This document shows, piece by piece, positions 18,695 through 27,597 of a stretch of 64,000 nt of DNA; position 1 is the first letter of the stretch; each line of letters begins with the position of its first letter. Below the pieces are notes generated by a model, which was not told where the DNA came from, searched no databases, and saw nothing but the letters and a program-made list of their open reading frames with translations. Origin of the DNA: Massilia norwichensis (GTDB lineage: Bacteria > Pseudomonadota > Gammaproteobacteria > Burkholderiales > Burkholderiaceae_D); assembly GCF_024753245.1 (NCBI RefSeq), contig NZ_JANUGX010000002.1, positions 248,001 to 312,000 of the forward strand, given 5' to 3'. Both the position numbers and the translations under genes were made by a program.

Positions 18695-19767
18695 CAGCCA
18701 AACCTCCGCAGTGCCAGGCCGCAGGCGACCAGGTAGGCCGGCGCCTCGTTGCGCAGCTGCTGTTCGCGCACCGAGGCGCCCAGCTGCATGCCCTTGAACG
18801 GCGAAATCACCGCGCTCGAAATGCGGGTGCGGCTGGCGATGATGTCGAGCAGGCCCGGCACCAGTGCGCAGCCGCCGGCCAGCCAGATCTGGTCGATGCG
18901 GGTGTACGGGGTCGAGGTGAAGAAGAACTGGATCGCGCGCGTGACTTCCAGCGCGGCGTTTTCCAGGAAGGGCGCGAGCAGGTCGGCGGCGTAGTTGTCC
19001 GGCAGGTCGCCGGCCTTCTTGCGCGCTTCCGCTTCCTCGAACGACAGGCCGTAGGCGCGCACGATATCTTGCGTTAACTGGATCCCGCCGAAGGGCTGCT
19101 CGCGTTCGTAGATGGTTTCGCCGTCCTGCAGCACCGAGATGTGGGTGGCCTGGGCGCCGATCTGGAACAGCGCCACGATCTGGCCCTCCGCGCCGCCGCT
19201 CTCGTCGATCGCGCGCTGCGCCGCCGCGCGGGCCGCATACGATTCGATGTCCATCACGGTGGCGGTGAGGCCGGCCGCTTCCAGGATCGCAACGCGGTCC
19301 TCGACCTTCTCGCGCCTGGCCGCGGCCAGCATGACTTCCATGTCTTCCGGCGAATTCGGCGCCGCGCCGATGACGTCGAAGTCGAGGCTGACTTCGTCCA
19401 GCGCGAACGGGATGTACTGGCTGGCTTCCGATTCGACCTGCACTTCGAGCTGGTCTTCGGCCAGGCCCGCGGGCAGGATGATTTTCTTGGTGATGACGGC
19501 GGCCGGCGGCATGCCGAGCGCGACATGCTTGATCTTGGTGCCGCTCTTTTTCCAGACGCGCAGCACGGCGTCCGAGACCGCTTCGATGTTTTCGATGTTA
19601 CCGTCAACCACGGTGCCGCGCGGCAGCGGCTCGGACGCATAGCGTTCCAGCCGCAGTTGGCCTTTGCCGGCATCCGCCAGCTCCACCAGGCGCACGCCGG
19701 ACGTACTGATGTCGATCCCGATCAATGGCGGGCTGGACTGTCCGAACAAGGAACCTAGACTGATCAC
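18694..19767 (-). CDS. pilM: Type IV pilus actin-like ATPase PilM
   Basis: The 357-residue FtsA/actin-fold protein is the cytoplasmic base of the alignment complex. Visible blocks are LIGIDISTSGVRLVEL (phosphate-1), the ALGMPPAAVITKKI segment, VDQIG-like IVALFQIGAQATHISVLQDGE (phosphate-2) and IDQIWLAGGCALVPGL (adenosine). It is the first gene of pilMNOPQ and is divergent from PBP1a, the arrangement also known from Pseudomonas. Confidence 0.96.
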   Translation of the reverse strand: MISLGSLFGQSSPPLIGIDISTSGVRLVELADAGKGQLRLERYASEPLPRGTVVDGNIENIEAVSDAVLRVWKKSGTKIKHVALGMPPAAVITKKIILPAGLAEDQLEVQVESEASQYIPFALDEVSLDFDVIGAAPNSPEDMEVMLAAARREKVEDRVAILEAAGLTATVMDIESYAARAAAQRAIDESGGAEGQIVALFQIGAQATHISVLQDGETIYEREQPFGGIQLTQDIVRAYGLSFEEAEARKKAGDLPDNYAADLLAPFLENAALEVTRAIQFFFTSTPYTRIDQIWLAGGCALVPGLLDIIASRTRISSAVISPFKGMQLGASVREQQLRNEAPAYLVACGLALRRFG

Positions 19768-20099
19768 GAGCGTTGCTCCCTCTTTGCTACTTCCGCGTTC
19801 CTTGGAACGGCTATTTGAACGCCCGGTCGGGGAATGATTTGTTTAGAAAAATTAGCTACTTAACGCGTCTTATTTATGTATACGCTCAAGGCACTGCGTC
19901 AAATCGTAGCAATAAGGATGAGTGCAGACAAGAAATTTCTGAGTGGGAACATTTCGACCGAAGCGTGAATGCGACACTTGGTTTTCGACGATGATCGATC
20001 GATATTGTCGCTATTTACACAGCTGTTATCGACTTGACCAGTCGTGTTTCCAGGACAGCACTGCCTTATAATGAATAGGGTCAACACAGCGAACCATTC
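19768..20099. promoter_or_regulatory. Divergent control region, pilM / PBP1a
   Basis: This 332-base gap has no convincing gene and is more AT-rich than its flanks. For pilM (minus) a TTGACG at 19897-19902 lies 16 bases from TACATA at 19875-19880. For PBP1a (plus) a consensus TATAAT lies at 20067-20072, but the only good TTGACC (20034-20039) is 27 bases away, too far to pair with it. Apart from these I see no strong structure. Confidence 0.45.
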
Positions 20100-22457
20100 A
20101 TGCGCATGAAAGCATCTTCGAACGGGGCGCCGACCCCGCCGACTCCGCCGTCTTCCAGGCACAGCCCGAAGCGAATCATTCTCACCCTGCTCGCCAGCCT
20201 GTTCGGCCTGGCCGTGTGCGGCGTGCTGGTGATCGTGTTCGCGCTGGCGATGGCCTACCCCAACCTGCCCGCCCTGGATACCCTGACCGACTACCGCCCG
20301 AAAATGCCGCTGCGGATCTTCACCGCCGATAACGTCCTGATCGGGGAATTCGGCGAAGAACGGCGCACCCTGGTGCACTTCAAGGACATCCCGGACGTGA
20401 TGAAGAAAGCCGTGCTGGCGATCGAAGACACCGGCTTCTACGAGCACGGCGGCGTCGATTACTGGGGCATTCTGCGCGCGGCCCTGCACAACGCCACCGG
20501 CGGTGCGCGCCAGGGCGCGTCGACCATCACCCAGCAGGTCGCCCGCAACTTCTTCCTGTCCTCGGAACAGACACTCAAGCGCAAGGCCTATGAGGCGCTG
20601 CTGGCCTGGAAGATCGAGAAGAACCTCACCAAGGACCAGATCCTCGAGGTCTACATGAACCAGATCTACCTGGGCCAGCGCGCCTTCGGCTTCTCGTCGG
20701 CGGCGCAGATCTACTTCGGCAAGGACCTGCGCGACATCACCGTGGCCGAAGCGGCCATGCTGGCCGGCCTGCCGAAGGCGCCCTCGGCCTACAATCCGGT
20801 GGTGAACCCGAAGCGCGCGCGCCAGCGCCAGCAGTACATCCTGCTGCGCATGCACCAGCTCGGCTACATCACCGACGCCCAGTACGAGCAGGCGAAGAAC
20901 GAAGAACTCAAGATCAAGACCGACAGCACGGCCTTCGGCGTGCATGCGGAATACGTGGCCGAGATGGCGCGCCAGCTGGTCTACGAGCAGTTCAAGGAAG
21001 ACACCTACACGCGCGGCCTGAACGTGTTCACCACCATCACCAAGGCCGACCAGGATGCCGCCTACCTGGCGCTGCGCCGCGGCGTGATGGACTACGAACG
21101 CCGCCACACCTACCGCGGTCCGGAAAAGTACATCGAGATCCCGTCCAACAAGAGCGAAGCCGACGAAGCCATCGAGGCCGAGCTGGCCGAGCATCCGGAT
21201 TCCGACGACGTCGTCGCCGCCATCGTGCTGCAGGCCTCGCCCTCGCAGGTGACGGCGGTGCTGGCCTCGGGCGAGGAAATCAAGGTTTCCGGCAGCGGCC
21301 TGGCGTTCGCCCAGGGCTGGCTGTCGCCGAAGGCCGCCGAGACCCGCCGCATCCGCCGCGGCGCGGTGATCCGCGTGACCCAGGATGGCGGCTCGAGCTG
21401 GAGCATTACCCAGATGCCGGAAGTGGAATCGGCCTTCGTCGCGGTGAACCCGGACGATGGCGCGATCCAGGCGCTGGTCGGCGGCTTCGACTTCAACCGC
21501 AACAAGTTCAACCACGTCACGCAGGCGTGGCGCCAGCCGGGCTCCTCGTTCAAGCCTTTCATTTACTCGGCCTCGCTGGAACGCGGCTTCTCGCCGGCGA
21601 CCCTGATCAACGACGCCCCGATCTCGTTCGACGCCGGCTCGACCGGCGGCCAGCCCTGGCAGCCGAAGAACTACGACGGCAAGTACGAAGGCCCGATGAC
21701 GATGCGGCGCGGCCTGACCAAGTCGAAGAACATGATCTCGATCCGCATCCTGAACAAGATCGGTGCCCGCTACGGCCAGGAATACGCGACCCGCTTCGGC
21801 TTCGACGCCGATAAAAACCCGCCCTACCTGACGCTGGCGCTGGGTGCGGGCGCGACCACGCCGCTGCAGATGGCCGGCGCCTATTCGGTGTTCGCCAACG
21901 GCGGCTACCGCGTGATGCCCTACCTGATCTCGAAGGTGACCGATGCCGACGGCAAAATTTTGTCGGAAGCGCGCCCGGAACGCGCCGGCGTGGACGCCAA
22001 CCGCGTGATCGACGAGCGCAACGCCTGGCTGATGGACAGCATGCTGCGCGACGTGGCGCGCTACGGCACCGCCGCCAAGGCCCAGCAGGTGCTGAAGCGC
22101 CCGGACATCGCCGGCAAGACCGGCACCACCAACGATTCGATCGACGCCTGGTTCGCCGGCTACCAGCCGCACCTGGTCGGCATCGCCTGGATCGGCTACG
22201 ACCAGCCGCGCAACCTCGGCAACCGCGAGACCGGCGGCGGCCTGGCCCTGCCGATCTGGATCGGCTTCATGCAGAAAGCACTGAAGAACGTGCCGGTCGA
22301 AGACCGCCCGGCCCCGGCCGGCCTGGTGCAGTATGGCGACGAGTTCTACTACATGGAGAACCCGCCGGGCACCGGCGTGCAGTCGCTCGACGTCGGTACG
22401 ATGCCGCCCGCGGCGGAGCAAAAAGCGCGTGACGCGGTCAGAAACGAGTTATTCTGA
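20100..22457 (+). CDS. mrcA: Penicillin-binding protein 1A, bifunctional transglycosylase/transpeptidase
   Basis: The 785-residue class A PBP polymerises and crosslinks peptidoglycan. A Pro-rich cytoplasmic tail is followed by one membrane helix (about 25-50). The transglycosylase domain has catalytic Glu109 in AIEDTGFYEHGGVD and GASTITQQVARNFF. An OB-like insert precedes the transpeptidase domain with SSFK (nucleophile Ser482), SKN and KTGTTN (from Lys673). Two in-frame ATGs six bases apart (20100, 20106) are possible starts. It is divergent from pilM. Confidence 0.96.
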   Translation: MRMKASSNGAPTPPTPPSSRHSPKRIILTLLASLFGLAVCGVLVIVFALAMAYPNLPALDTLTDYRPKMPLRIFTADNVLIGEFGEERRTLVHFKDIPDVMKKAVLAIEDTGFYEHGGVDYWGILRAALHNATGGARQGASTITQQVARNFFLSSEQTLKRKAYEALLAWKIEKNLTKDQILEVYMNQIYLGQRAFGFSSAAQIYFGKDLRDITVAEAAMLAGLPKAPSAYNPVVNPKRARQRQQYILLRMHQLGYITDAQYEQAKNEELKIKTDSTAFGVHAEYVAEMARQLVYEQFKEDTYTRGLNVFTTITKADQDAAYLALRRGVMDYERRHTYRGPEKYIEIPSNKSEADEAIEAELAEHPDSDDVVAAIVLQASPSQVTAVLASGEEIKVSGSGLAFAQGWLSPKAAETRRIRRGAVIRVTQDGGSSWSITQMPEVESAFVAVNPDDGAIQALVGGFDFNRNKFNHVTQAWRQPGSSFKPFIYSASLERGFSPATLINDAPISFDAGSTGGQPWQPKNYDGKYEGPMTMRRGLTKSKNMISIRILNKIGARYGQEYATRFGFDADKNPPYLTLALGAGATTPLQMAGAYSVFANGGYRVMPYLISKVTDADGKILSEARPERAGVDANRVIDERNAWLMDSMLRDVARYGTAAKAQQVLKRPDIAGKTGTTNDSIDAWFAGYQPHLVGIAWIGYDQPRNLGNRETGGGLALPIWIGFMQKALKNVPVEDRPAPAGLVQYGDEFYYMENPPGTGVQSLDVGTMPPAAEQKARDAVRNELF

Positions 22458-22488
22458 CGAAATTGACGGTTTAGACGGAAGCACATAC

Positions 22489-23991
22489 ATGAGTATCCAG
22501 AACACCTCCAGCACGGCCTTCATTTCGACCGGCATTCCCGGCCTCGATAACGTGCTGGGCGGCGGCCTGACCAGGGACAGGCTGTACCTGGTCGAAGGCG
22601 ACCCCGGCGCCGGCAAGACCACGCTGGCGCTGCAGTTCCTGGCCGAAGGTGCGGCGCGCGGCGAGACCGTGCTGTACATCACCCTGGCCGAGACCGAGGT
22701 CGAATTGCGCGCGGTGGCGCAGGCGCACGGCATGTCGCTGGAAGGCGTGACGGTGCAGGAGGTGATTCCGGACGAAAGCCTGCTCGCCCCGGGCGAGCAG
22801 TACACGGTGCTGCATCCGACCGAGGTCGAACTCGGCGAAACCAACAACCTGATCCTCAAGCTGGTCGAAAAGCTCAATCCGAGCCGGGTCGTGCTCGATT
22901 CGCTGTCCGAGCTGCAGCTGTTGTCGGGCAGTCCGCTGCGCTACCGCCGCCACGTGCTGGCGCTGAAACAGTATTTCGCCAAGCGTTCCTGCACCGCCAT
23001 CCTGCTCGACGATAAAACCTCGGTGCAGGGCGACCAGCAGGTGCGCAGCGTCGCCCACTGCGTGATCTCGCTGCAGCACACGGATTCGGAATACGGCGCC
23101 GAGCGCCGCCTGGTGCGTATCCTGAAGTACCGCGGGGTCGCATTCCGCCGCGGCCCGCACGATTATTCGATCCACACCGGCGGCCTGGTGGTCTACCCGC
23201 GCATCGTCGCGGCAGAAACACGCGAACTGAAGCACCGCGCCCAGATCGGCAGCGGCCTGCCGGCGCTCGACATGCTGCTGGGCGGCGGCATCGAAGAAGG
23301 TTCCAGCACCCTGGTGTCCGGACCGCCCGGCACCGGCAAGTCCAGCGTCGCGGTGCAGTTCGTGAAGGCGATGACGGACCGCGGCCAGCGCGCCGCCATC
23401 TTCCTGTTCGAGGAATCCTTCAACACCCTGCTGAACCGCAGCGACGGCATCGGCATCGACCTGCGCACGCCGCATGCGGCCGGCCTGTTGAGCGTCCACC
23501 AGATCGATCCGGCCGAGATGTCGCCGGGCGAATTCAGCCACGCCGTGTGCGGCGCCGCCGATCACGGCGCGCGCGTGATCGTGATCGACAGCCTGAACGG
23601 CTACATGAACGCGATGCCGGAAGCCGGCTTCCTGACCACCCACCTGCACGAAATTCTCACCTACCTCGGCCAGCGCGGCGTGGTGACCTTCCTGGTCGGG
23701 GTCCAGCAGGGCATCGTCGGCAACACCATGTCCACCGGCATGGATGTCAGCTACATGGCCGACAACGTGCTGATCCTGCGCTATTTCGAGGCGCAGGGCG
23801 CGGTGCAGAAGGCGATTTCCGTGTTCAAGAAACGCGGCAGCGTGCACGAGACCACGCTGCGGCATTTCGAGATCACGCGCGACGGCCTCGCGGTCGGCCC
23901 GGTGCTCAGCAATTTCCAGGGCATCCTGACCGGCGTGCCGACCATCCTGGAAGCCGGCAAGAGCCAGGCCGCCCCGACCTTCGTAGCGTGA
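22489..23991 (+). CDS. KaiC-like double RecA-fold ATPase
   Basis: The 500-residue protein has two tandem KaiC domains. CI has Walker A GDPGAGKTT (37-45) but LAETE where KaiC has the Glu pair, so one Glu is replaced (Ala67, Glu68). CII has Walker A GPPGTGKSS (278-286) and keeps Glu308-Glu309. At the place of the Ser431/Thr432 phosphorylation pair there is Ser421-Tyr422. No kaiA or kaiB is nearby, so a circadian role is not implied. The frame is open upstream inside mrcA; the ATG at 22489-22491 starts at the family N-terminus. The stop overlaps the start of a hybrid kinase (TGATG). Confidence 0.88.
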   Translation: MSIQNTSSTAFISTGIPGLDNVLGGGLTRDRLYLVEGDPGAGKTTLALQFLAEGAARGETVLYITLAETEVELRAVAQAHGMSLEGVTVQEVIPDESLLAPGEQYTVLHPTEVELGETNNLILKLVEKLNPSRVVLDSLSELQLLSGSPLRYRRHVLALKQYFAKRSCTAILLDDKTSVQGDQQVRSVAHCVISLQHTDSEYGAERRLVRILKYRGVAFRRGPHDYSIHTGGLVVYPRIVAAETRELKHRAQIGSGLPALDMLLGGGIEEGSSTLVSGPPGTGKSSVAVQFVKAMTDRGQRAAIFLFEESFNTLLNRSDGIGIDLRTPHAAGLLSVHQIDPAEMSPGEFSHAVCGAADHGARVIVIDSLNGYMNAMPEAGFLTTHLHEILTYLGQRGVVTFLVGVQQGIVGNTMSTGMDVSYMADNVLILRYFEAQGAVQKAISVFKKRGSVHETTLRHFEITRDGLAVGPVLSNFQGILTGVPTILEAGKSQAAPTFVA

Positions 23992-25541
23992 TGCCCGAGG
24001 CAGCACTGGAATACCGCATCCTGATCCACGCCCCGGTCGGCAAGGATGCGCGCCTGATCGCCGAACTGTTCGGCCGCGCCGGCATCGACTGCGGCGTCTG
24101 CGCCCAGCTCGACCAGCTGATGGAAGAACTCGGCCGCGGCGCCGGCGCGCTGCTGGTCGCCGACGAAGCGATCACGCCGGAATTCCTGCGCGCCGTCGGC
24201 CACTTCGTCGAGCACCAGCAGGGCTGGTCCGACCTGCCGGTGCTGGTCATGAGCCGGCGCGAAGCCGCCTCGCCGGGCCTGCAGCACCGCTACCTGGAGC
24301 TGGGCAACGTTTCGCTGCTGGAGCGGCCGGCGCAGGGCGTGACCCTGGTGAGCGCTGCGCAATCGGCGCTGCGCGCACGCCGCCGCCAGTACGCGATGCG
24401 CGAAGTCGACCAGCGCAAGGACGAATTCCTGGCCATGCTGGGCCACGAGCTGCGCAATCCGCTGGCGCCGATCCGCGCCGCCTCCGACCTGCTGCGCCTG
24501 CCCTCGCTGGGCCCCGAGCGAATCCAGCAGACCAGCGAGATCATCTCGCGCCAGGTGAAGCACATGACGGGCCTGATCGACGACCTGCTCGATCTGTCGC
24601 GGGTGTCGCGCGGCCTGGTCACGCTGGACGAAACTTTACTCGACGCGCGCCAGATCGTCACCGCCGCCGTCGAGCAGGTACGGCCGCTGGTGGACGCGCG
24701 CCGGCACCGCGTGACGATCCAGATGCCGGGCGAAGCGGCCTTCGTGCACGGCGACCAGAAGCGCCTGGTGCAGATCGTCGCCAACGTGCTGAACAACGCC
24801 GCCAAGTACACGCCCGAGGGCGGCGAGATCGGCGTGGCCCTGTTTGCCGACGAGGACACGGTCAGCTATGTCGTCAGCGACAACGGCATCGGCATGGCAC
24901 CGCACATGATCGAGCACGTGTTCGACATGTTCGCCCAGGCCGAGCGCTCGTCCGACCGTTCGCAGGGCGGGCTCGGCATCGGCCTGGCGCTGGTGCGCAA
25001 CCTGGTGGCCCTGCACGGCGGCCGGGTGGCGGCGTACAGCGAAGGCATCGGCAAGGGCAGCCGTTTCACGGTCACCCTGCCGCGCGTCGAGGATGCGGCA
25101 AGAGAGGCGGCGCCGGCGGCGCATGGACTGGCGCCGGCACAGGCGCAGACGCTGCACCTGCTGGTGGTCGACGACAACGAGGACGCCGGGCAGATGCTCG
25201 GCATGTATCTGGAAATGGCGGGCTACCGGGTGACGGTGGTGCAGAGCGCACGCGCGGCGCTGGACGCCGTGCGCGCGGACACGCCCGACGTCTGCCTGCT
25301 CGACATCGGCCTGCCCGACATCGACGGCAACGAACTGGCGCGCCAGTTGCGGCAGATGCCGCACATGGCCTCGGCAACCCTGATCGCGATTACCGGCTAC
25401 GGCCAGGAAGCCGACCGCGCGCGCACCGCGGCGGCGGGCTTCGACCACCACTTCGTCAAGCCCGTGGATATGCAGGCTTTACTGGCAGTGCTTGCCGGAG
25501 AAGGTGGGCTCGGGGAGCCCACCCTACCTCATCTGCCGTAG
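23991..25541 (+). CDS. Hybrid histidine kinase with C-terminal receiver, partner of the KaiC-like ATPase
   Basis: The 516-residue soluble protein has no membrane helix. Residues 1-125 form a receiver-like domain lacking a clear acidic cluster (pseudo-receiver). HisKA follows with the H-box MLGHELRNPLAP (His152), then HATPase_c with NVLNNAAKYTPEGG, DNGIGM and GGLGIGLALV. A C-terminal receiver has the VVDDNEDAG acidic pair, phospho-acceptor Asp438 in LLDIGLPDIDG, and FVKPVD. The start codon shares one base with the KaiC-like stop, so the two are translated together. The last codons (GGLGEPTLPHLP) and the TAG stop lie in a palindromic repeat at 25503-25562. Confidence 0.9.
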   Translation: MPEAALEYRILIHAPVGKDARLIAELFGRAGIDCGVCAQLDQLMEELGRGAGALLVADEAITPEFLRAVGHFVEHQQGWSDLPVLVMSRREAASPGLQHRYLELGNVSLLERPAQGVTLVSAAQSALRARRRQYAMREVDQRKDEFLAMLGHELRNPLAPIRAASDLLRLPSLGPERIQQTSEIISRQVKHMTGLIDDLLDLSRVSRGLVTLDETLLDARQIVTAAVEQVRPLVDARRHRVTIQMPGEAAFVHGDQKRLVQIVANVLNNAAKYTPEGGEIGVALFADEDTVSYVVSDNGIGMAPHMIEHVFDMFAQAERSSDRSQGGLGIGLALVRNLVALHGGRVAAYSEGIGKGSRFTVTLPRVEDAAREAAPAAHGLAPAQAQTLHLLVVDDNEDAGQMLGMYLEMAGYRVTVVQSARAALDAVRADTPDVCLLDIGLPDIDGNELARQLRQMPHMASATLIAITGYGQEADRARTAAAGFDHHFVKPVDMQALLAVLAGEGGLGEPTLPHLP

Positions 25542-25562
25542 GGTGGGCACTCCGTGCCCACG
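25503..25562. repeat. GTGGGCAC palindromic doublet, copy 2 (overlaps a gene end)
   Basis: Arms at 25503-25527 and 25538-25562 match those at 1086-1143 and 38682-38732, with a 10-base spacer. The first arm is read as the C-terminus of the hybrid kinase and the second arm provides its TAG (25539-25541). It also fills the space to the convergent cyaY stop at 25571. Confidence 0.85.
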
Positions 25563-25570
25563 CCATGTAC

Positions 25571-25900
25571 TCAGCGCAGCTTGACGGGTGCCCCGCCCTG
25601 CTGGGTGGCGTAGTCGGACAGCGAGGCGAACAGTTCGCTGTCGTCGCGGGTATTGCGCCATTCGCCGTTCACGCGCTTGTAGTGGAAGCCGCCGGCGCGC
25701 GCCGCCACCCACATCTCCTGCAACGGGGCCTGGCTGTTGACGATGATTTTCGAACCGTTCTCGACGAACTCGATCTCGAGCACGTTGCCGCTGCGCTTGC
25801 ATTCGACGTCCACCACGTCCTGCTCGAACAGGCGATCGAAGGCCAGTTCGATCTCGTTCAGGGTGGCGTCGGCCAGGTCCAAAAATTCGGTTTCGGTCAT
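25571..25900 (-). CDS. cyaY: Iron donor protein CyaY (frataxin)
   Basis: The 109-residue protein begins MTETEFLDLADATLNEIELAFD and has the frataxin acidic first helix, then the beta-sheet with VECKRSGNVLEIEF and EMWVAARAGGFHYK. Bacterial frataxin binds iron and modulates Fe-S assembly on IscS/IscU. The frame extends four codons upstream (MECS), but the ATG at 25898-25900 is the conserved start. It is divergent from an LptM-like gene by 29 bases, the usual neighbour with lysA. Confidence 0.95.
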   Translation of the reverse strand: MTETEFLDLADATLNEIELAFDRLFEQDVVDVECKRSGNVLEIEFVENGSKIIVNSQAPLQEMWVAARAGGFHYKRVNGEWRNTRDDSELFASLSDYATQQGGAPVKLR

Positions 25901-25929
25901 GCTACACTCCAAGGTCTGCTAATCAAACC

Positions 25930-26202
25930 GTGATTCTAATCGTGAAGTCCCCATTTGCGCTCCCGGCCGCCGGCTTTGCCCTCGCCGCCCTGCTGTCCGC
26001 CTGCGGCCAGCCCGGCCCGCTCTACATGCCCAAGCCGCCTGTGCGCGGCGCCGCGGCGACGCCGGCCGCGCCCGCCCCGGCAGCCGTGACGCCGGTGACG
26101 ACGGTGTCGCCGCCGGCCCCCGCCGCCGGCACCAGCACGCCGCCGGCAGGATCGAACTCGAACAACACGCAAGCGCCCTCTCTCCCCGCCACCCAACAGT
26201 AA
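25930..26202 (+). CDS. lptM: Small LptM/YifL-type lipoprotein
   Basis: The 90-codon frame has a signal peptide and lipobox LSAC (Cys25), directly followed by GQPGPLYMPKPP, the conserved LptM motif. The rest is an Ala/Pro/Thr-rich tail. E. coli LptM assists LptD disulphide maturation; that is family knowledge, not shown here. The start is uncertain: GTG at 25930 or GTG at 25942 (giving VKSPFALPAAG, a more typical signal peptide). It precedes lysA by two bases, as in E. coli and many proteobacteria. Confidence 0.82.
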   Translation: MILIVKSPFALPAAGFALAALLSACGQPGPLYMPKPPVRGAAATPAAPAPAAVTPVTTVSPPAPAAGTSTPPAGSNSNNTQAPSLPATQQ

Positions 26203-26204
26203 TC

Positions 26205-27479
26205 ATGTCGCATTTCTCGTACCAAGACGGCGTCCTGCACGCCGAAGGCGTTGCTCTGCCCGCCATCGCCGCACAATTCGGCACCCCGACCTACGTCTAT
26301 TCGAAGGCCCAGCTGCTGCAGAACTTCCGCGGCTATGCGGCGCCAAGCAAGGGCCGCGACGCCCTGGTCTGCTATGCGATGAAGGCGAATTCCAACCTCG
26401 CCATCCTCGACATCCTGGCGCGCGAAGGCGCCGGCTTCGACATCGTCTCGGGCGGCGAACTGCTGCGCGTGATCGCCGCCGGCGGCGACCCCGGCAAGGT
26501 GATTTTCTCGGGCGTGGGCAAGACCGTGGCCGAGATCGAACTGGCGCTGAACAAGGGCATCCTCTGCTTCAACGTCGAATCGATTCCCGAACTGCACCGC
26601 ATCAACGAAGTGGCCGGCCGCCTCGGCAAGCGCGCGCCCATCTCGCTGCGCGTGAATCCGAACGTCGACCCCAAGACCCACCCCTACATCGCGACCGGCC
26701 TGAAAGCCAGCAAGTTCGGCGTGGCCTTCTCGGATGCCCTCGCCACCTACCGCACAGCTAGCGCGCTGCCGCACCTGGACGTGGTCGGCATCGACTGCCA
26801 CATCGGCTCGCAGCTGCTGGACGACGCGCCGCTGCTGGAAGCGCTCGATAAACTGATCGAACTGATCGACACCCTGGCGAGCGAAGGCATCGTTCTGCAC
26901 CACCTCGACGTCGGCGGCGGCCTGGGCATCGACTACGGCACCGGCGACAATGCCCCCGTGCCGATCGGCGATTACGTGTCGCGCGTGTTCGCGCGCATCG
27001 ACGCCTGGCGCGCCGAAAAATACGAGGGCAGGCCGATCAAGGTGATCTTCGAACCGGGCCGCTCGATCGTCGGCAACACCGGCGTGCTGCTGATGTCGGT
27101 GGAATTCCTGAAGCCGGGCGAGGAAAAGAACTTCTGCGTGATCGACGCCGCCATGAACGACATGGCGCGCCCGGCCCTGTACCAGGCCTGGATGGACGTC
27201 AAGCCGGTCACGCCGCGCGACGGCGCCACCGTCAAGTACGACCTGGTCGGCCCGGTCTGCGAGTCCGGCGACTGGCTGGCGCGCGACCGCGAGCTCGCGG
27301 TCGAACCGGGCGACGTGCTGGCCATGATGGCGGCCGGCGCCTACGGTTTTACGATGGCCTCCAACTACAACACCCGCGGCCGCGCGGCCGAGGTGCTGGT
27401 CGATGGCGACCAAGTCCACCTGATCCGCCAGCGCGAGAATCCGGCGGATCTGTTCGCGCTGGAAACCATCGTCAAGTAA
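26205..27479 (+). CDS. lysA: Diaminopimelate decarboxylase
   Basis: The 424-residue PLP enzyme makes lysine from meso-diaminopimelate. The cofactor lysine is Lys60 in CYAMKANSN. HIGSQ, the GGGLGIDYG phosphate-binding turn, EPGRSIVGN and CESGD with the dimer-interface cysteine are all present. It follows the small lipoprotein gene by two bases and is followed by a cluster of hairpin repeats that may end transcription. Confidence 0.97.
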   Translation: MSHFSYQDGVLHAEGVALPAIAAQFGTPTYVYSKAQLLQNFRGYAAPSKGRDALVCYAMKANSNLAILDILAREGAGFDIVSGGELLRVIAAGGDPGKVIFSGVGKTVAEIELALNKGILCFNVESIPELHRINEVAGRLGKRAPISLRVNPNVDPKTHPYIATGLKASKFGVAFSDALATYRTASALPHLDVVGIDCHIGSQLLDDAPLLEALDKLIELIDTLASEGIVLHHLDVGGGLGIDYGTGDNAPVPIGDYVSRVFARIDAWRAEKYEGRPIKVIFEPGRSIVGNTGVLLMSVEFLKPGEEKNFCVIDAAMNDMARPALYQAWMDVKPVTPRDGATVKYDLVGPVCESGDWLARDRELAVEPGDVLAMMAAGAYGFTMASNYNTRGRAAEVLVDGDQVHLIRQRENPADLFALETIVK

Positions 27480-27500
27480 AGCGGTCGCCGCGCGAAAACC

Positions 27501-27590
27501 GTCGCTCCCGCGAAAGCCCGTCGCCCCCGGGAGTGACCGTCGCCCCCGGGAGTGACCGTCGCCCCCGCGCAGGCGGGGGCCCAAGTTTTT
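27501..27590. repeat. CCCGC hairpin repeat cluster after lysA
   Basis: A 19-base unit GTCGCCCCCGGGAGTGACC occurs twice in tandem (27520-27538, 27539-27557) after a degenerate GTCGCTCCCGCGAAAG copy. A full copy follows at 27558-27588: GCCCCCGC, loop GCAG, GCGGGGGC (27561-27580), then CCAAGTTTTTT. The terminal hairpin plus T run could terminate lysA transcription on the plus strand. Confidence 0.8.
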
Positions 27591-27597
27591 TCGGCGT

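Noticed and set aside
20034..20072. TTGACC and TATAAT as a promoter for PBP1a
   Set aside because: Each hexamer is good but the spacing is 27 bases, incompatible with a sigma-70 promoter; only the -10 is retained as a candidate.
19899..22421. 840-codon minus-strand frame opposite PBP1a
   Set aside because: Antisense shadow of mrcA; no recognisable motif and starts within it.
27501..27590. CRISPR array
   Set aside because: Only two exact 19-base units without unique spacers; it is a REP-type cluster.
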